DNA from: Bordetella ansorpii
GTDB taxonomy: Bacteria; Pseudomonadota; Gammaproteobacteria; Burkholderiales; Burkholderiaceae_B
NCBI RefSeq assembly: GCF_900078705.1
Contig: NZ_FKIF01000002.1
Location: 682,001 to 746,000 of the forward strand
Reading direction: 5' to 3'
Length of the DNA stretch: 64,000 bases
Shown here: positions 16,887 through 25,610 of the stretch, in pieces
Layout of the letters: each line of letters opens with the position of its first letter
Position numbering within the stretch: the first letter of the stretch is position 1
Notes under the pieces: model-generated
What the model was told of the DNA's origin: nothing
Seen by the model: only the letters and a program-made list of their open reading frames with translations
The model's database searches: none
Made by a program: the position numbers and the translations under genes

Positions 16887-17885
16887 ATGAATCACGACTT
16901 TCCGTCGTTACGTCCCATCGCGGCGGCGGCCGCCTGTGCCATCGTCACCGTGGCCGCATTGGCCGCCGCGCCCGCGCGGGCCGAGACTTTTCCGCAACGC
17001 CCCATCACCTTGGTCGCGCCGTTCGCGCCAGGCGGCAGCGTCGACATCGCCGCGCGGCTGATCGCCGATGCCTGGGGCAAGTCGCTGGGGCAGACCGTGG
17101 TGGTGGAAAACCGCTCGGGGGCGTCGGGCAACATCGGCATGGCCGCCGTGGCGCGCGCCAGGCCGGACGGCTACACGCTGGCCATCAACACCATGTCGCT
17201 GGCAATCAATCCCTCGCTGTTCAAGGACATGCCCTTCGACACGCTGAAGGACCTGCGTTCGGTCGGCACGGTGGCCACCTCGCAGCACGTGCTGACGGTT
17301 ACCAACAGCCTGCCGGTGTCCAACGTGGCCGAGCTGCTGGCCTACGTGCGGGCGCGGCCCGCCAATGAGCTGAGCTTCGGCTCGGCGGGCTCGGGCAGCA
17401 CGTTCCACATGGCCGCGGAGCTGTTCAAGTCGGTGTCCAGGACCCAGATCCTGCATGTGCCCTACAAGGGCGGCGGCCCTGCCATGGTGGACACCATCAG
17501 CGGCCAGGTGCAGATGAGTTTTCCGGTGCTGTCGGCGGCCAAGCCGCAGGTCGATGGCGGCAAGCTGAAGGCGTTGGGCGTGACGGGCAAGACGCGTTCG
17601 CCGCTACTGCCCGACGTGCCCACTATCGCCGAATCGGGCCTGCCGGGCTACGAGTTCAACACCTGGTTCGTCGTCAGCGCGCCGGCGGGCACGCCGCAGG
17701 CGGTGATCGACACCCTGAACGCCAAACTGGCGCAGGCCCTGCGCACGCCCGAGATGACGCAGCGGCTAGGCAAGGAAGGTTTCGAGGCCTGGATCTCGAC
17801 GCCGTCGCAGACTGACCAGATGGTGGCCGGCGAACTGGCGCGCTGGGCCGGCGTCATCGAGGACGCAGGCATCACGCCCAATTGA
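16887..17885 (+). CDS. Bug-family tripartite tricarboxylate transporter receptor
   Basis: 332 residues, exported by a signal peptide ending ARAETF. The Bug hallmark RPITLVAPFAPGGSVDIAARL is followed by VVENRSGASGNIG. Periplasmic solute receptor, normally working with TctA/TctB membrane partners, which are absent here; such orphan receptors are common in Bordetella relatives. The ATG follows AGGAGA. First gene of a LysR-controlled group with leuCD-like genes and a hydrolase, so its ligand is probably the substrate of those enzymes, a small di- or tricarboxylate. Confidence 0.88.
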   Translation: MNHDFPSLRPIAAAAACAIVTVAALAAAPARAETFPQRPITLVAPFAPGGSVDIAARLIADAWGKSLGQTVVVENRSGASGNIGMAAVARARPDGYTLAINTMSLAINPSLFKDMPFDTLKDLRSVGTVATSQHVLTVTNSLPVSNVAELLAYVRARPANELSFGSAGSGSTFHMAAELFKSVSRTQILHVPYKGGGPAMVDTISGQVQMSFPVLSAAKPQVDGGKLKALGVTGKTRSPLLPDVPTIAESGLPGYEFNTWFVVSAPAGTPQAVIDTLNAKLAQALRTPEMTQRLGKEGFEAWISTPSQTDQMVAGELARWAGVIEDAGITPN

Positions 17886-17931
17886 TGGGCATCCGCCCGT
17901 CTTGCGGCGGGCTTGCACGAAGGAATCGACC

Positions 17932-19377
17932 ATGCCCGGCATGACGCTCTACGACAAACTGGTGGCCACCCATACCGTGGCCCGGCTGGATGCCGAACAC
18001 GTGCTGCTGTACGTGGACCTGCACATCATGAACGAGTACACCAGCCCGCAGGCCTTCAGCGGCCTGGCGGCGCGCGGACGCCGCACACTGCGGCCGGGCC
18101 AGCAGATGGCGGTGGTCGATCACGTCATTCCCACGCATCCCGTGCCGGCCGCGCTGCGCACCATCCAGGACGAGGCTTCGGCATTGCAGGCGGCCAACCT
18201 GAAGCGCAATTGCCGGGAGCATGGCGTGGCGCTGTTCGACACCACCGATCCGCTGCAGGGCATCGAGCACGTGATCGCGCCGGAACACGGCATGATCCGG
18301 CCGGGCATGGTGGTGCTGTGCGGCGACAGCCACACCACCACCTACGGCGCGCTGGGCGCGCTGGGCTTCGGCATCGGCACGTCCGAGGTCGAGCACATCC
18401 TGGCCACGCAGGCCCTGGTGTACCGCGTGGCGCGCAATCTGCGCATCCGCGTCGATGGCCGGCTGGGCGCGGGCGTCACCGCCAAGGACCTGGTGATCCA
18501 CGTGGTGCATCGCATCGGCGCGCAGGGCGCGCGCGGCCACGCGGTGGAGTATTGCGGCGCGGCCATCGATGCCCTGTCGGCCGAGGCGCGCATGACCCTG
18601 TGCAACATGACGGTGGAGGCCGGCGCGCGCGCCGCGCTGGTCGCCCCCGATGCCACGACGGTGGACTACGTCTGTGCGCATGCGCCGGATCTGCGCGGCG
18701 AGGCCGGCGACCAGGCCCGCGCCTACTGGGCGACGCTGGTCTCCGACGCGGATGCGCGCTTCGACATCGAGCATCGCCTCGATGCCGCGTCGATCGCGCC
18801 CTACGTCACCTGGGGCACCAGTCCCGACCAGGCCATGCCGGTGGACGGCTGCGTGCCGGACCCTTCCGCGGCGCATGATGCGCTGGCGCGCCTTGCCTTG
18901 CAGAAGGCCGTGGACTACATCGGCCTGGCGCCCGGCACGCCGATCGCGGGGGTGCCGGTCGACCGGGTCTTCATCGGCTCGTGTACCAATGGCCGTATCG
19001 AAGACCTGCGCGCCGTGGCCGAAGTGGTGCGTGGCCGCAAGGTGGCGCCGGGCGTGCGCGCGATGGTGGTGCCGGGATCGGGGGCCGTGCGCAGGCAGGC
19101 CGAGCAAGAGGGCATCGCCGCGCTGCTGGCCGAGGCGGGCTTCGAGTGGCGCCAGCCGGGCTGTTCGATGTGCCTGGCGATGAACGACGACGTGCTGCGG
19201 CCCGGCGAGCGCTGCGCATCCACGACCAACCGCAATTTCGAGGGACGCCAGGGGCGCGGCGGACGCACGCACCTGATGAGCCCGGCGATGGCGGCGGCCG
19301 CCGCGTTGACGGGGCGCATCGTCGACGTGCGGACGTTGCCGGCCAGCGGGCAGGCCACCCGGTCGCTGCCCTCATGA
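17932..19377 (+). CDS. leuC: LeuC-like isopropylmalate/citraconate isomerase, large subunit
   Basis: 481 residues, aconitase superfamily. The 4Fe-4S ligands are visible in FIGSCTNGRIEDL and the GCSMCLAMNDD pair. The active-site loop CASTTNRNFEGRQGRGGRTHL and LCGDSHTTTYGALGALGFGIG are intact. Start taken at MPGMTLYDKL after AAGGA. Together with the small subunit downstream it hydrates/dehydrates a 2- or 3-hydroxyacid. No leuB or leuA is adjacent. With a Bug receptor and a hydrolase as neighbours a catabolic role (for example on citraconate, maleate or a malate analogue) is as likely as leucine synthesis. Confidence 0.85.
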   Translation: MPGMTLYDKLVATHTVARLDAEHVLLYVDLHIMNEYTSPQAFSGLAARGRRTLRPGQQMAVVDHVIPTHPVPAALRTIQDEASALQAANLKRNCREHGVALFDTTDPLQGIEHVIAPEHGMIRPGMVVLCGDSHTTTYGALGALGFGIGTSEVEHILATQALVYRVARNLRIRVDGRLGAGVTAKDLVIHVVHRIGAQGARGHAVEYCGAAIDALSAEARMTLCNMTVEAGARAALVAPDATTVDYVCAHAPDLRGEAGDQARAYWATLVSDADARFDIEHRLDAASIAPYVTWGTSPDQAMPVDGCVPDPSAAHDALARLALQKAVDYIGLAPGTPIAGVPVDRVFIGSCTNGRIEDLRAVAEVVRGRKVAPGVRAMVVPGSGAVRRQAEQEGIAALLAEAGFEWRQPGCSMCLAMNDDVLRPGERCASTTNRNFEGRQGRGGRTHLMSPAMAAAAALTGRIVDVRTLPASGQATRSLPS

Positions 19378-19509
19378 CGCCTGCCTGCCTGCCGGACGCC
19401 GCCGCAGGCCAGCATCGCCCGTCATCCGACCCGGGCCGGCCGACAGCATTCGATCTTCCCCGGCACATCCGTTTCAGACGAATCCGAACATCCTCATCGA
19501 GGCAACTCC

Positions 19510-20172
19510 ATGAACACCCCCGCACGCATCGAGGCCGTGGCCGCGCCGCTGCCCTACAGCAATCTGGACACCGACCAGATCATGCCCAAGCAGTTCCTGC
19601 GCATCATCGACAAGGCCGGCCTGGACCGTGGCCTGCTGTACGACCTGCGCTTCGACGAGACCGGCGCGCCGCGCACCGGTTTCGTGTTGAACCAGCCCGC
19701 GTGGCGCGACGCCGGCATCCTGGTGACCGGTCCCAACTTCGGTTGCGGCTCCAGCCGCGAGCACGCGGTGTGGGGCTTGCAGCAATTCGGCATCCGCGCC
19801 ATCATCGCCGCGAGCTACGGCGAGATCTTCTACTTCAACGCGATGAACAACGGCCTGCTGTTGGTCATGCTGGCGCCTGACGAAGTGGATGCCTTGCTGG
19901 ACCAGGTGGGCGATCCCGCGCGCAACCGCATCGCCATTGATGTCGTGGCCGGGCAGGTGCACGGCGCCGGCGGATGGCGCGCCGGTTTCAAGATGGCCGA
20001 GCGCCATCGCCGCATGTTCGCCGAAGGCCAGGACATGGTGGGCGCCACGCTGTCGCAGTTGGCCGACATCGAGGCCTTCGAGGCCGGCCACTGGCGGCGC
20101 CACCCCTGGATGCGGGATGTGGCTGCGAAAGTGCGCCGCCGGCTCGACCAGGCACAGGAGACTTCCGCATGA
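19510..20172 (+). CDS. leuD: LeuD-like isomerase, small subunit
   Basis: 220 residues, the swivelling domain partner of the preceding LeuC-like protein. Typical motifs are SNLDTDQIMPKQFLR near the N-terminus and GPNFGCGSSREHAVWGL with the substrate-binding region. The 132-nt gap to leuC is unusually long for this pair but holds no gene. Its stop codon overlaps the start of the hydrolase gene by 4 nt, tying the hydrolase to this pathway. Confidence 0.85.
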   Translation: MNTPARIEAVAAPLPYSNLDTDQIMPKQFLRIIDKAGLDRGLLYDLRFDETGAPRTGFVLNQPAWRDAGILVTGPNFGCGSSREHAVWGLQQFGIRAIIAASYGEIFYFNAMNNGLLLVMLAPDEVDALLDQVGDPARNRIAIDVVAGQVHGAGGWRAGFKMAERHRRMFAEGQDMVGATLSQLADIEAFEAGHWRRHPWMRDVAAKVRRRLDQAQETSA

Positions 20173-21059
20173 CCCCGCTTTTCGATCTGCCCCTGCAACG
20201 CATCCGTGCCAACGGCATCGAGCTGGCCGCGCGTATCGGCGGCGAAGGCCCGCCGATGCTGCTGCTGCACGGCCATCCCCAGACGCACGTGATCTGGCAT
20301 CGCATGTGGCCGACGCTGACGCGCCATCGCACCTGCGTGGCCGTGGACCTGCGCGGCTATGGCGACAGCGCCAAGCCGCCGGCCTCGGCGGATCACGCGG
20401 CGCATTCCAAGCGCGTGATGGCGCGCGACATGGCCGAACTGATGCGCGGCCTGGGCCACGAGCATTACGACGTGCTGGCGCATGACCGCGGCGCGCGCGT
20501 GGCGCACCGCCTGGCGCTGGATCATGCCGGTAGCGTGAACCGCATGATGCTGCTGGATATCGCGCCCACGCTGGACATGTACGAAGGCACCAACCGCGCC
20601 TTCGCGCAGGCGTATTTTCACTGGTTCTGGCTGATCCAGCCGGCGCCGTTGCCCGAGACAATGATCGAACGCGACGGTGAGTTCTACATCCGCTCCATCA
20701 TGGGCGGCAGGCCGGGCGGGCTGGCGCACTTCGCCGATCAGGCATTGGCCGAGTACGCCCGTTGTGCGCAATTGCCGGGATGGGCGACCGGCATCTGCGA
20801 AGACTACCGCGCGTCGGCCACCATCGACCTGGAACATGACCGCGCGGGCCGCAAGTCGGGCGAGCGGGTCAGGGCGCCGCTGCGCGTGCTGTGGGGCGAG
20901 CGCGGCGCGGTGGGCAGGAACTTCGACGTGATCGGCCTGTGGTCGGCGGTGGCCGATTCGGTGTCGGGCAAGGCGCTGCCGTCCGCGCATTACCTGCCCG
21001 AGGAAGTGCCTGATGCGGTGCTGGCCGAAGCGGCCGGGTTCTTCGGGTGGGAAGGCTGA
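20169..21059 (+). CDS. Alpha/beta hydrolase of the haloacetate (fluoroacetate) dehalogenase type
   Basis: 296 residues, alpha/beta-hydrolase fold with the oxyanion region HGHPQTHVIWHR (34-45). The expected residues of fluoroacetate dehalogenases are all in place: nucleophile Asp106 with Arg107 and Arg110 in HDRGARVAH, Asp130 in LLDIAPT, the His151-Trp152 pair in YFHWFWLIQPAPLPE, Tyr213, and His274 in SAHYLPEE. In that family the two Arg bind the carboxylate and His/Trp/Tyr the halide. Translationally coupled to leuD (ATGA overlap). Activity on halogenated acids is inference; an epoxide or ester substrate cannot be excluded. Confidence 0.72.
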   Translation: MTPLFDLPLQRIRANGIELAARIGGEGPPMLLLHGHPQTHVIWHRMWPTLTRHRTCVAVDLRGYGDSAKPPASADHAAHSKRVMARDMAELMRGLGHEHYDVLAHDRGARVAHRLALDHAGSVNRMMLLDIAPTLDMYEGTNRAFAQAYFHWFWLIQPAPLPETMIERDGEFYIRSIMGGRPGGLAHFADQALAEYARCAQLPGWATGICEDYRASATIDLEHDRAGRKSGERVRAPLRVLWGERGAVGRNFDVIGLWSAVADSVSGKALPSAHYLPEEVPDAVLAEAAGFFGWEG

Positions 21060-21181
21060 ACGGGCCATCCATCCTGGCCGGACGTCGATAGGGGCGGCTG
21101 CCCGATGAGGGCAGCGCCATGACGGGCCTGGATGCAGGCACGCGCGGCCGAGGGCGCGCTTGCGCCGCGGCTGCCGTGGGC

Positions 21182-22192
21182 CTACTGCAGCGAAATCCCC
21201 GCATCCTTCACCACCTTGCCCCAGCGCTGCGTCTGCTCGCGCATCCACTGGCCCAGCTCCGCGGGGGTCTTGTCGACCGGTTCCGAGCCGAGGTCGGACA
21301 ACTGCTTGCTGACTTCGGGGCGGCTCAGCACGGCGTTGACGTCGCGGTTGATCTTCGCGATCACGTCGGGCGGCGTGCCGCCGGTGGTCATCAGTCCCTG
21401 CCACGAGCCGGATTCGAAACCGGCCGTGGTCTCGGCGACCGTCGGCGTATCCGGAATCAGGCCGAAGCGTTTGCTGCTGCCCACGGCCAGCAGCTTGATC
21501 TTGCCTGCCTTCACCAGCGGATAGGTCGCCAGGAAGCTGTTCATGGTGGCGTCGATCTGGCCGCCGGTCAGGTCGGACAGCACTTGCGCGCCGCCCTTGT
21601 AGCCGATGTAGTTCCAGGTGAAGTCCATGCGGCGCGCCAGGTCGATGCCGGCCAGGTGCGTGATGGCGCCGGTGGTCTCGCCGTAGTTCAGCTTGTTCGG
21701 ATGCTGTTTGGCGTAGGCCGCCAGTTCGTTCACGTTGGACACGGGCAGGTCGCCGCGCACCACCAGGATGTGCGGCGAGTAGGCCACGAAGGACACGGGC
21801 GCCAGGTCTTTCCCGGGGTCGTAGCCCAGCTTGGGATACAGGCTGGGCGAGATCGCCAGGCTGCTGAGGTCCATCAACAGCATCGTGTAGCCGTCGGCCT
21901 CGGAACGCGCCACCAGGGTCGCGCCGATATTACCGTTGGCGCCGGGCTTGTTCTCGACCACCACGGGCTGGCCCCACAGCGTGCCCAGTTCCTTGCCCAG
22001 CAGGCGCGCCAGCACGTCGGACGCGCCGCCTGCCGGGTTCGGCACGATCAGGCGCACGGGCTTGTCGGGCCAGCCGGCGGCGGCTGCCAGGGAAGGGGCG
22101 GCGCCGCACAGCAGCGCCAGTGAGGCCGCGGCCAGGCCGCGCAGGGCGGCACGCCGCGAGGCGCGCAAGGCGCCGGCAGGGAAGGTACGCAT
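21182..22192 (-). CDS. Bug-family tripartite tricarboxylate transporter receptor
   Basis: 336 residues with a twin-Arg-like basic start and signal peptide ending AAAAGWPDKP. Hallmarks: PVRLIVPNPAGGASDVLARLL and VVENKPGANGNIGATLV. It heads away from the GntR-controlled genes as the last member of a minus-strand run (enolase-superfamily enzyme, hydroxyacid dehydrogenase, receptor; gaps 30 and 68 nt). It therefore probably captures the sugar acid those enzymes degrade. No TctAB genes are nearby. Confidence 0.87.
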   Translation of the reverse strand: MRTFPAGALRASRRAALRGLAAASLALLCGAAPSLAAAAGWPDKPVRLIVPNPAGGASDVLARLLGKELGTLWGQPVVVENKPGANGNIGATLVARSEADGYTMLLMDLSSLAISPSLYPKLGYDPGKDLAPVSFVAYSPHILVVRGDLPVSNVNELAAYAKQHPNKLNYGETTGAITHLAGIDLARRMDFTWNYIGYKGGAQVLSDLTGGQIDATMNSFLATYPLVKAGKIKLLAVGSSKRFGLIPDTPTVAETTAGFESGSWQGLMTTGGTPPDVIAKINRDVNAVLSRPEVSKQLSDLGSEPVDKTPAELGQWMREQTQRWGKVVKDAGISLQ

Positions 22193-22260
22193 CGAGGTTG
22201 TCTCCAGGTGTTATTCGAATACTTGTCGCCCGGTTGCGCCGGGCCGCGCACCGCGTGTTG

Positions 22261-23217
22261 TCAGTGACCAGCGCGCACGACGTTCTCCAGTGGCGCGCCG
22301 GACTGCAGCCGGCGGATGTTTTCAGCCATGAAGCGGTAGCGGCGGTCCAGCAGGCCGGGCGTCATGGCGGAAATGTGAGGCGTGCCGCGTACGTTCGGCA
22401 AGCGGTGCAGGGGCAGGCGCGCGGGCGTGACGGGGGCGCCGCCCGCGGCGGGATACTGGTACCAGACATCCAGCGCGGCGCGGCCCAGCCGCTGCTCGCG
22501 CAAGGCGTCATACAGGGCCTGTTCGTCCACGACTTCCGCGCGCGCCACGTTGACCAGCAGCGCGCCGGGCGGCATCAGGGCCAGCTGCTCGCGCCCGATC
22601 AGGCCGCGCGTGGCGTCGTTCAGCGGGCAGCACAGCACCAGCACGTCGGCCGAGGGCAGCACCTTGTGGAGTTCGCAGACGGGGCGGTGCCGCACGCCAT
22701 GGGCCGTGTCGCCCTCGCCGCCGCGCGTCAATGCCACGACGTGCATGTCCAGCGCGTGCGCGCGGCGCGCGACCTCCTGGCCGATGTGGCCGTAGCCGAC
22801 GAGGACGGCGGTGCGGCCCGAGGCCTCGCCGTGCATGGCGCGCCTGGCGTAGGCGCGCGGCCAGGCCTCTTCGTCCAGCACGGCGGGATAGGCCCAGGGC
22901 GTCAGCGCGTGCTCCAGGATGGCGTGGATCACGAACTCGGCGATGGGCACTTCATGGCCGTGCACGTTGCACACCCAGGTGGCGGTCGGCAGCGCGGCCA
23001 CCGCCACCTGGTCCACGCCCGCGCCGGGCACCTGCACCAGGCGGCTGGCGATGCGTTCGGCTTCCTGGGGCTTGATGCTGTTGGCGATGACCACGTCCGC
23101 GGTGATCGCGCCCGTGGCGGCAAAGGCGGCATGGCCCTCGACCTGATGGGCGTCGCCCAGCAACTGTTGCAGCCGGCAGGCGTGTCCGGCGTGCAGGCCG
23201 ACGATGTCGATGCGCAT
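22261..23217 (-). CDS. D-isomer-specific 2-hydroxyacid dehydrogenase-like protein, catalytic Glu missing
   Basis: 318 residues from MRIDIVGLHAGH, preceded by AGGAGAT. The NAD-binding GxGxxG is in VGYGHIGQEVARRA. The catalytic Arg is in NVARAEVVDEQAL and the His in RGTPHISAMT. The catalytic Glu that normally stands before Pro in DVFxxEP is absent; the segment reads LDVWYQYP. Formate dehydrogenases also lack this Glu, but this protein is otherwise not like them. It lies between an enolase-superfamily enzyme and a Bug receptor in a sugar-acid cluster. The substrate and direction of reaction are unknown. Confidence 0.78.
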   Translation of the reverse strand: MRIDIVGLHAGHACRLQQLLGDAHQVEGHAAFAATGAITADVVIANSIKPQEAERIASRLVQVPGAGVDQVAVAALPTATWVCNVHGHEVPIAEFVIHAILEHALTPWAYPAVLDEEAWPRAYARRAMHGEASGRTAVLVGYGHIGQEVARRAHALDMHVVALTRGGEGDTAHGVRHRPVCELHKVLPSADVLVLCCPLNDATRGLIGREQLALMPPGALLVNVARAEVVDEQALYDALREQRLGRAALDVWYQYPAAGGAPVTPARLPLHRLPNVRGTPHISAMTPGLLDRRYRFMAENIRRLQSGAPLENVVRAGH

Positions 23218-23247
23218 GAGAAATCTCCTGTTCTTTTCTGGCAAGCC

Positions 23248-24450
23248 CTAGGCCTTGCGGCTTTCGCGCACGGTGGTGTCGGCAGATTGGCGCAAGCCGT
23301 CGGTCAGCGCCGTGCCCAGGCCGGGGGCGGTGGGCGCCAGGGCGCGGCCGTCCTTCAATACGGGCAGGTCGGTGACCAGGTCGCGATACCAGGTGGCCAG
23401 GGCGGCGCGCACCACTTCCTGGTAGATGGCGGTGGGCGCATGCAGCGCCATGTGCAGGCCGGCCATCAGCGTGACGGGGCCCGTGCAGTCGTGCGGCGCC
23501 AGGGGCTTGTTGTAGGCCTGCGCGAAGGCGGCGATCTTGCGGCCTTCGGTGACGCCGCCGCACCAGGCCAGGTCCAGCATCACCACGTCCAGCGCGTCGG
23601 CAGCCAGCAGGTCGCGGAATTGCCGCACGCCGCCCAGGGTCTCGCTGCCGCAGAGGGGCGTGCGGGTCTGGCGGCGCAGGTCGGCCAGGCCGTGCGGGTC
23701 ATCCATCTTCGACAAAGGATCTTCGGCCCAGAAGACGCCGTAGTCTTCCAGCGCGCGGCAGATGCGCAGGGCGGCATGGCTGCCCCACAGGCTGTGCAGT
23801 TCGCACATGATCTCGATGCGGTCGCCCACGGCGGCGCGGATCTGGCGGAACGGTTCCAGGCCCGCCTTCAGGTCGGGCAGGCCGATGGTGTGCCCGCCCG
23901 TGGCCGGCGCGTAGATGTCGAACGGCCAGATCTTCATGGCGCCGTAGCCCTCGGACAGCAGGCTTTCGGCCAGCCCGCCCGCGTCGCGCATGAAGGCGAC
24001 CTGGTCGTCGTACGGGCCCGCGCTCTGGTCGCCGTTGCCGATGTCGCGGCGCACGCCGGTGGTGTTGTAGGCATAGCCCGCGCAGGTGTTGTAGACGGGC
24101 ACGGTCTGGCGCGCGCCGCCGCCCAGGGCGACGTACAGCGGCACGTTGGCGCGCTTGCCGGCAAGGTCCCACAGCGCGATGTCGACGGCGCTGGCGGCGC
24201 GCACTTCGGCGCTGGAGCCGCTGAACCCCACGTAGGGATTGAGCAGGTGGCGCGAGATGGCCTCGATGTGCCCGGCGTCGCGGCCCAGCAGCCAGGGGGC
24301 GATCTCGTCGTGCAGCAGGGTCTCGACCGTGGCGGCGCCGCGGAAAGTCTCGCCCAGCCCGGCCAGGCCGTCCTCGGTTTCCAGTTCCACCCAGACCAGG
24401 CTGGGGCGTTGCGGCGTGCGCAGGGTGCGCAGGCAAGTGATCTTGGGCAT
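23248..24450 (-). CDS. Mandelate racemase/muconate lactonizing family enzyme (sugar-acid dehydratase or cycloisomerase)
   Basis: 400 residues, enolase superfamily. An N-terminal capping domain (LVWVELETEDGLAGLGETF) precedes the beta-barrel. The metal-ligand and acid/base positions are AMKIWPFD (lysine strand), MCELHSLWG, WAEDPLSKMD and CGSETLGG. The Asp/His dyad is in MLDLAWCGG and APHDCTGPV. This layout fits the mandelate racemase subgroup, which includes galactonate, arabinonate and rhamnonate dehydratases and galactarolactone cycloisomerase. It is divergent from a GntR regulator next to kdgD, supporting an aldarate or aldonate substrate. Exact specificity is not visible. Confidence 0.82.
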   Translation of the reverse strand: MPKITCLRTLRTPQRPSLVWVELETEDGLAGLGETFRGAATVETLLHDEIAPWLLGRDAGHIEAISRHLLNPYVGFSGSSAEVRAASAVDIALWDLAGKRANVPLYVALGGGARQTVPVYNTCAGYAYNTTGVRRDIGNGDQSAGPYDDQVAFMRDAGGLAESLLSEGYGAMKIWPFDIYAPATGGHTIGLPDLKAGLEPFRQIRAAVGDRIEIMCELHSLWGSHAALRICRALEDYGVFWAEDPLSKMDDPHGLADLRRQTRTPLCGSETLGGVRQFRDLLAADALDVVMLDLAWCGGVTEGRKIAAFAQAYNKPLAPHDCTGPVTLMAGLHMALHAPTAIYQEVVRAALATWYRDLVTDLPVLKDGRALAPTAPGLGTALTDGLRQSADTTVRESRKA

Positions 24451-24523
24451 GGGTGTGTCGTCGTTGGCGCGACAGCCGGGCAGCCGCCGCCTTGGCGCAC
24501 ATCATGGCGCAGAGCTGTAAGTG

Positions 24524-24576
24524 CTGTCAATATTTGTACGACAGATTTAGGCTATAAAGCCAAATCTGTAATACAG
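24524..24576. promoter_or_regulatory. Putative GntR (FadR-type) operator between the divergent genes
   Basis: Contains TTTGTACGACAG (24533-24544), itself the right arm of a CTGTC...GACAG dyad. It is followed by an inverted repeat ACAGATTT/AAATCTGT (24541-24569). A TCGTACAA core recurs downstream of the regulator gene at 25412-25419. Confidence 0.5.
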
Positions 24577-24636
24577 CATTGAGCGGCGACCCGACCGGCT
24601 TGCAGCTTTCCCGTCCTTTGACGCACACTGCGCCCC

Positions 24637-25347
24637 ATGAAAACCTCCTCGGCCGACAGGCTGTTAAGCGACCAGGCCTACGAAGCCCTGCTGGCCCTGC
24701 TGGGCACCGACGAATTCGCGGCGGGCATGCGCCTGCCGGCCGAGAACGCCCTGGCCGAGCGCTTCGGCGTGTCACGTCCCGTGCTGCGCCAGGCATTGGC
24801 CCGGCTGCGCGCCGAGGGCCGCATCCAGTCGCGCAAGGGCTCGGGCCATTTCGTGGACCAGCCCCGGCCGCAGGCCAGCATGGTCAGCTTCGGCCAACTG
24901 ACCAGCATTCCGGACGTGCGCAGTTTTCTGGAATTCCGCTGCAGCGTGGAGGGCGAGATCGCCGCCCGCGCGGCGCAGCACCACACGGACGAGGACATGG
25001 CCCTGATCGTCGAGCGCCGCCAGGACTTCGAACGCGCCTTGCTGGCCGGCGCCTCGGGCGTCGACGAGGACATCGCGTTCCACCTGGCCATCGCCCAGGC
25101 CAGCGGCAACCGCTTCTTCTCCATGACCATGCAGGCGCTGGTGGCGCAGACCCGTTTCAGCATCGAGCTGGTGCGCAGCCTGGCGGACCGGTCCCGCGCG
25201 CAGCGCCACGACGAGGTCTGCCGCGAACATGCGGCCATCGTCGACGGCATTGCCTCGCGCGATGCGCGCGTGGCCCGCGACGCCATGCTGGCGCATCTGC
25301 ACGGGGGCATCTCGCGCCTGTTCGGGGCGCCGCCGCCAGCGGCCTGA
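24637..25347 (+). CDS. GntR-family (FadR subfamily) regulator
   Basis: 236 residues. The N-terminal winged helix contains MRLPAENALAERFGVSRPVL and GRIQSRKGSGHFV. An all-helical FCD effector domain follows, with metal-type His and Asp residues (EDIAFHLAIAQASGN, HDEVCREHAAIVDGI). It stands between the divergent enolase-superfamily gene and kdgD, and similar operator-like sequences occur on both sides. It is therefore the likely sugar-acid sensor of this cluster, probably a repressor relieved by an intermediate. Confidence 0.88.
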   Translation: MKTSSADRLLSDQAYEALLALLGTDEFAAGMRLPAENALAERFGVSRPVLRQALARLRAEGRIQSRKGSGHFVDQPRPQASMVSFGQLTSIPDVRSFLEFRCSVEGEIAARAAQHHTDEDMALIVERRQDFERALLAGASGVDEDIAFHLAIAQASGNRFFSMTMQALVAQTRFSIELVRSLADRSRAQRHDEVCREHAAIVDGIASRDARVARDAMLAHLHGGISRLFGAPPPAA

Positions 25348-25388
25348 GGGGTCAGCCGGCCCGTCGGCATCCGCTGGAATGCCTGTCT

Positions 25389-25430
25389 TTGAAAGCATCG
25401 CTTTCAAGTGATCGTACAACTTGTTGTGCA
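25389..25430. promoter_or_regulatory. Hairpin and GntR-operator-like dyad upstream of kdgD
   Basis: TTGAAAGC/GCTTTCAA is a perfect inverted repeat at 25389-25407. It is followed by GTACAAC-TT-GTTGTGC (25414-25429), whose TCGTACAA half matches the divergent operator near 24540. Confidence 0.45.
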
Positions 25431-25466
25431 AAAACCCTGTCCTTACCCTGAGATGAGCAGCGGGCG

Positions 25467-25496
25467 TTGGATTTTTGGTTTTTTAGGTTGTATGAT
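25467..25496 (+). promoter_or_regulatory. Sigma70-type promoter of kdgD
   Basis: TTGGAT, 18 nt, TATGAT. The -10 overlaps TTGTATGATGA, which resembles the GntR site TTGTACGACAG, so the regulator could block RNA polymerase here. Confidence 0.5.
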
Positions 25497-25610
25497 GACT
25501 GACAGATTCCCACGTTGTGCCTCGGCAGCAGCCGGCGAGTCTCACCGATTTCAGGCGACGTGCCCTGCGCGGCGCCCCCTCCGAATCCCGATTCTTCCCT
25601 GGAGACTGAA

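Noticed and set aside
19378-19509. Missing gene between leuC and leuD
   Set aside because: 132 nt with no start and ribosome site combination; only shadow frames.
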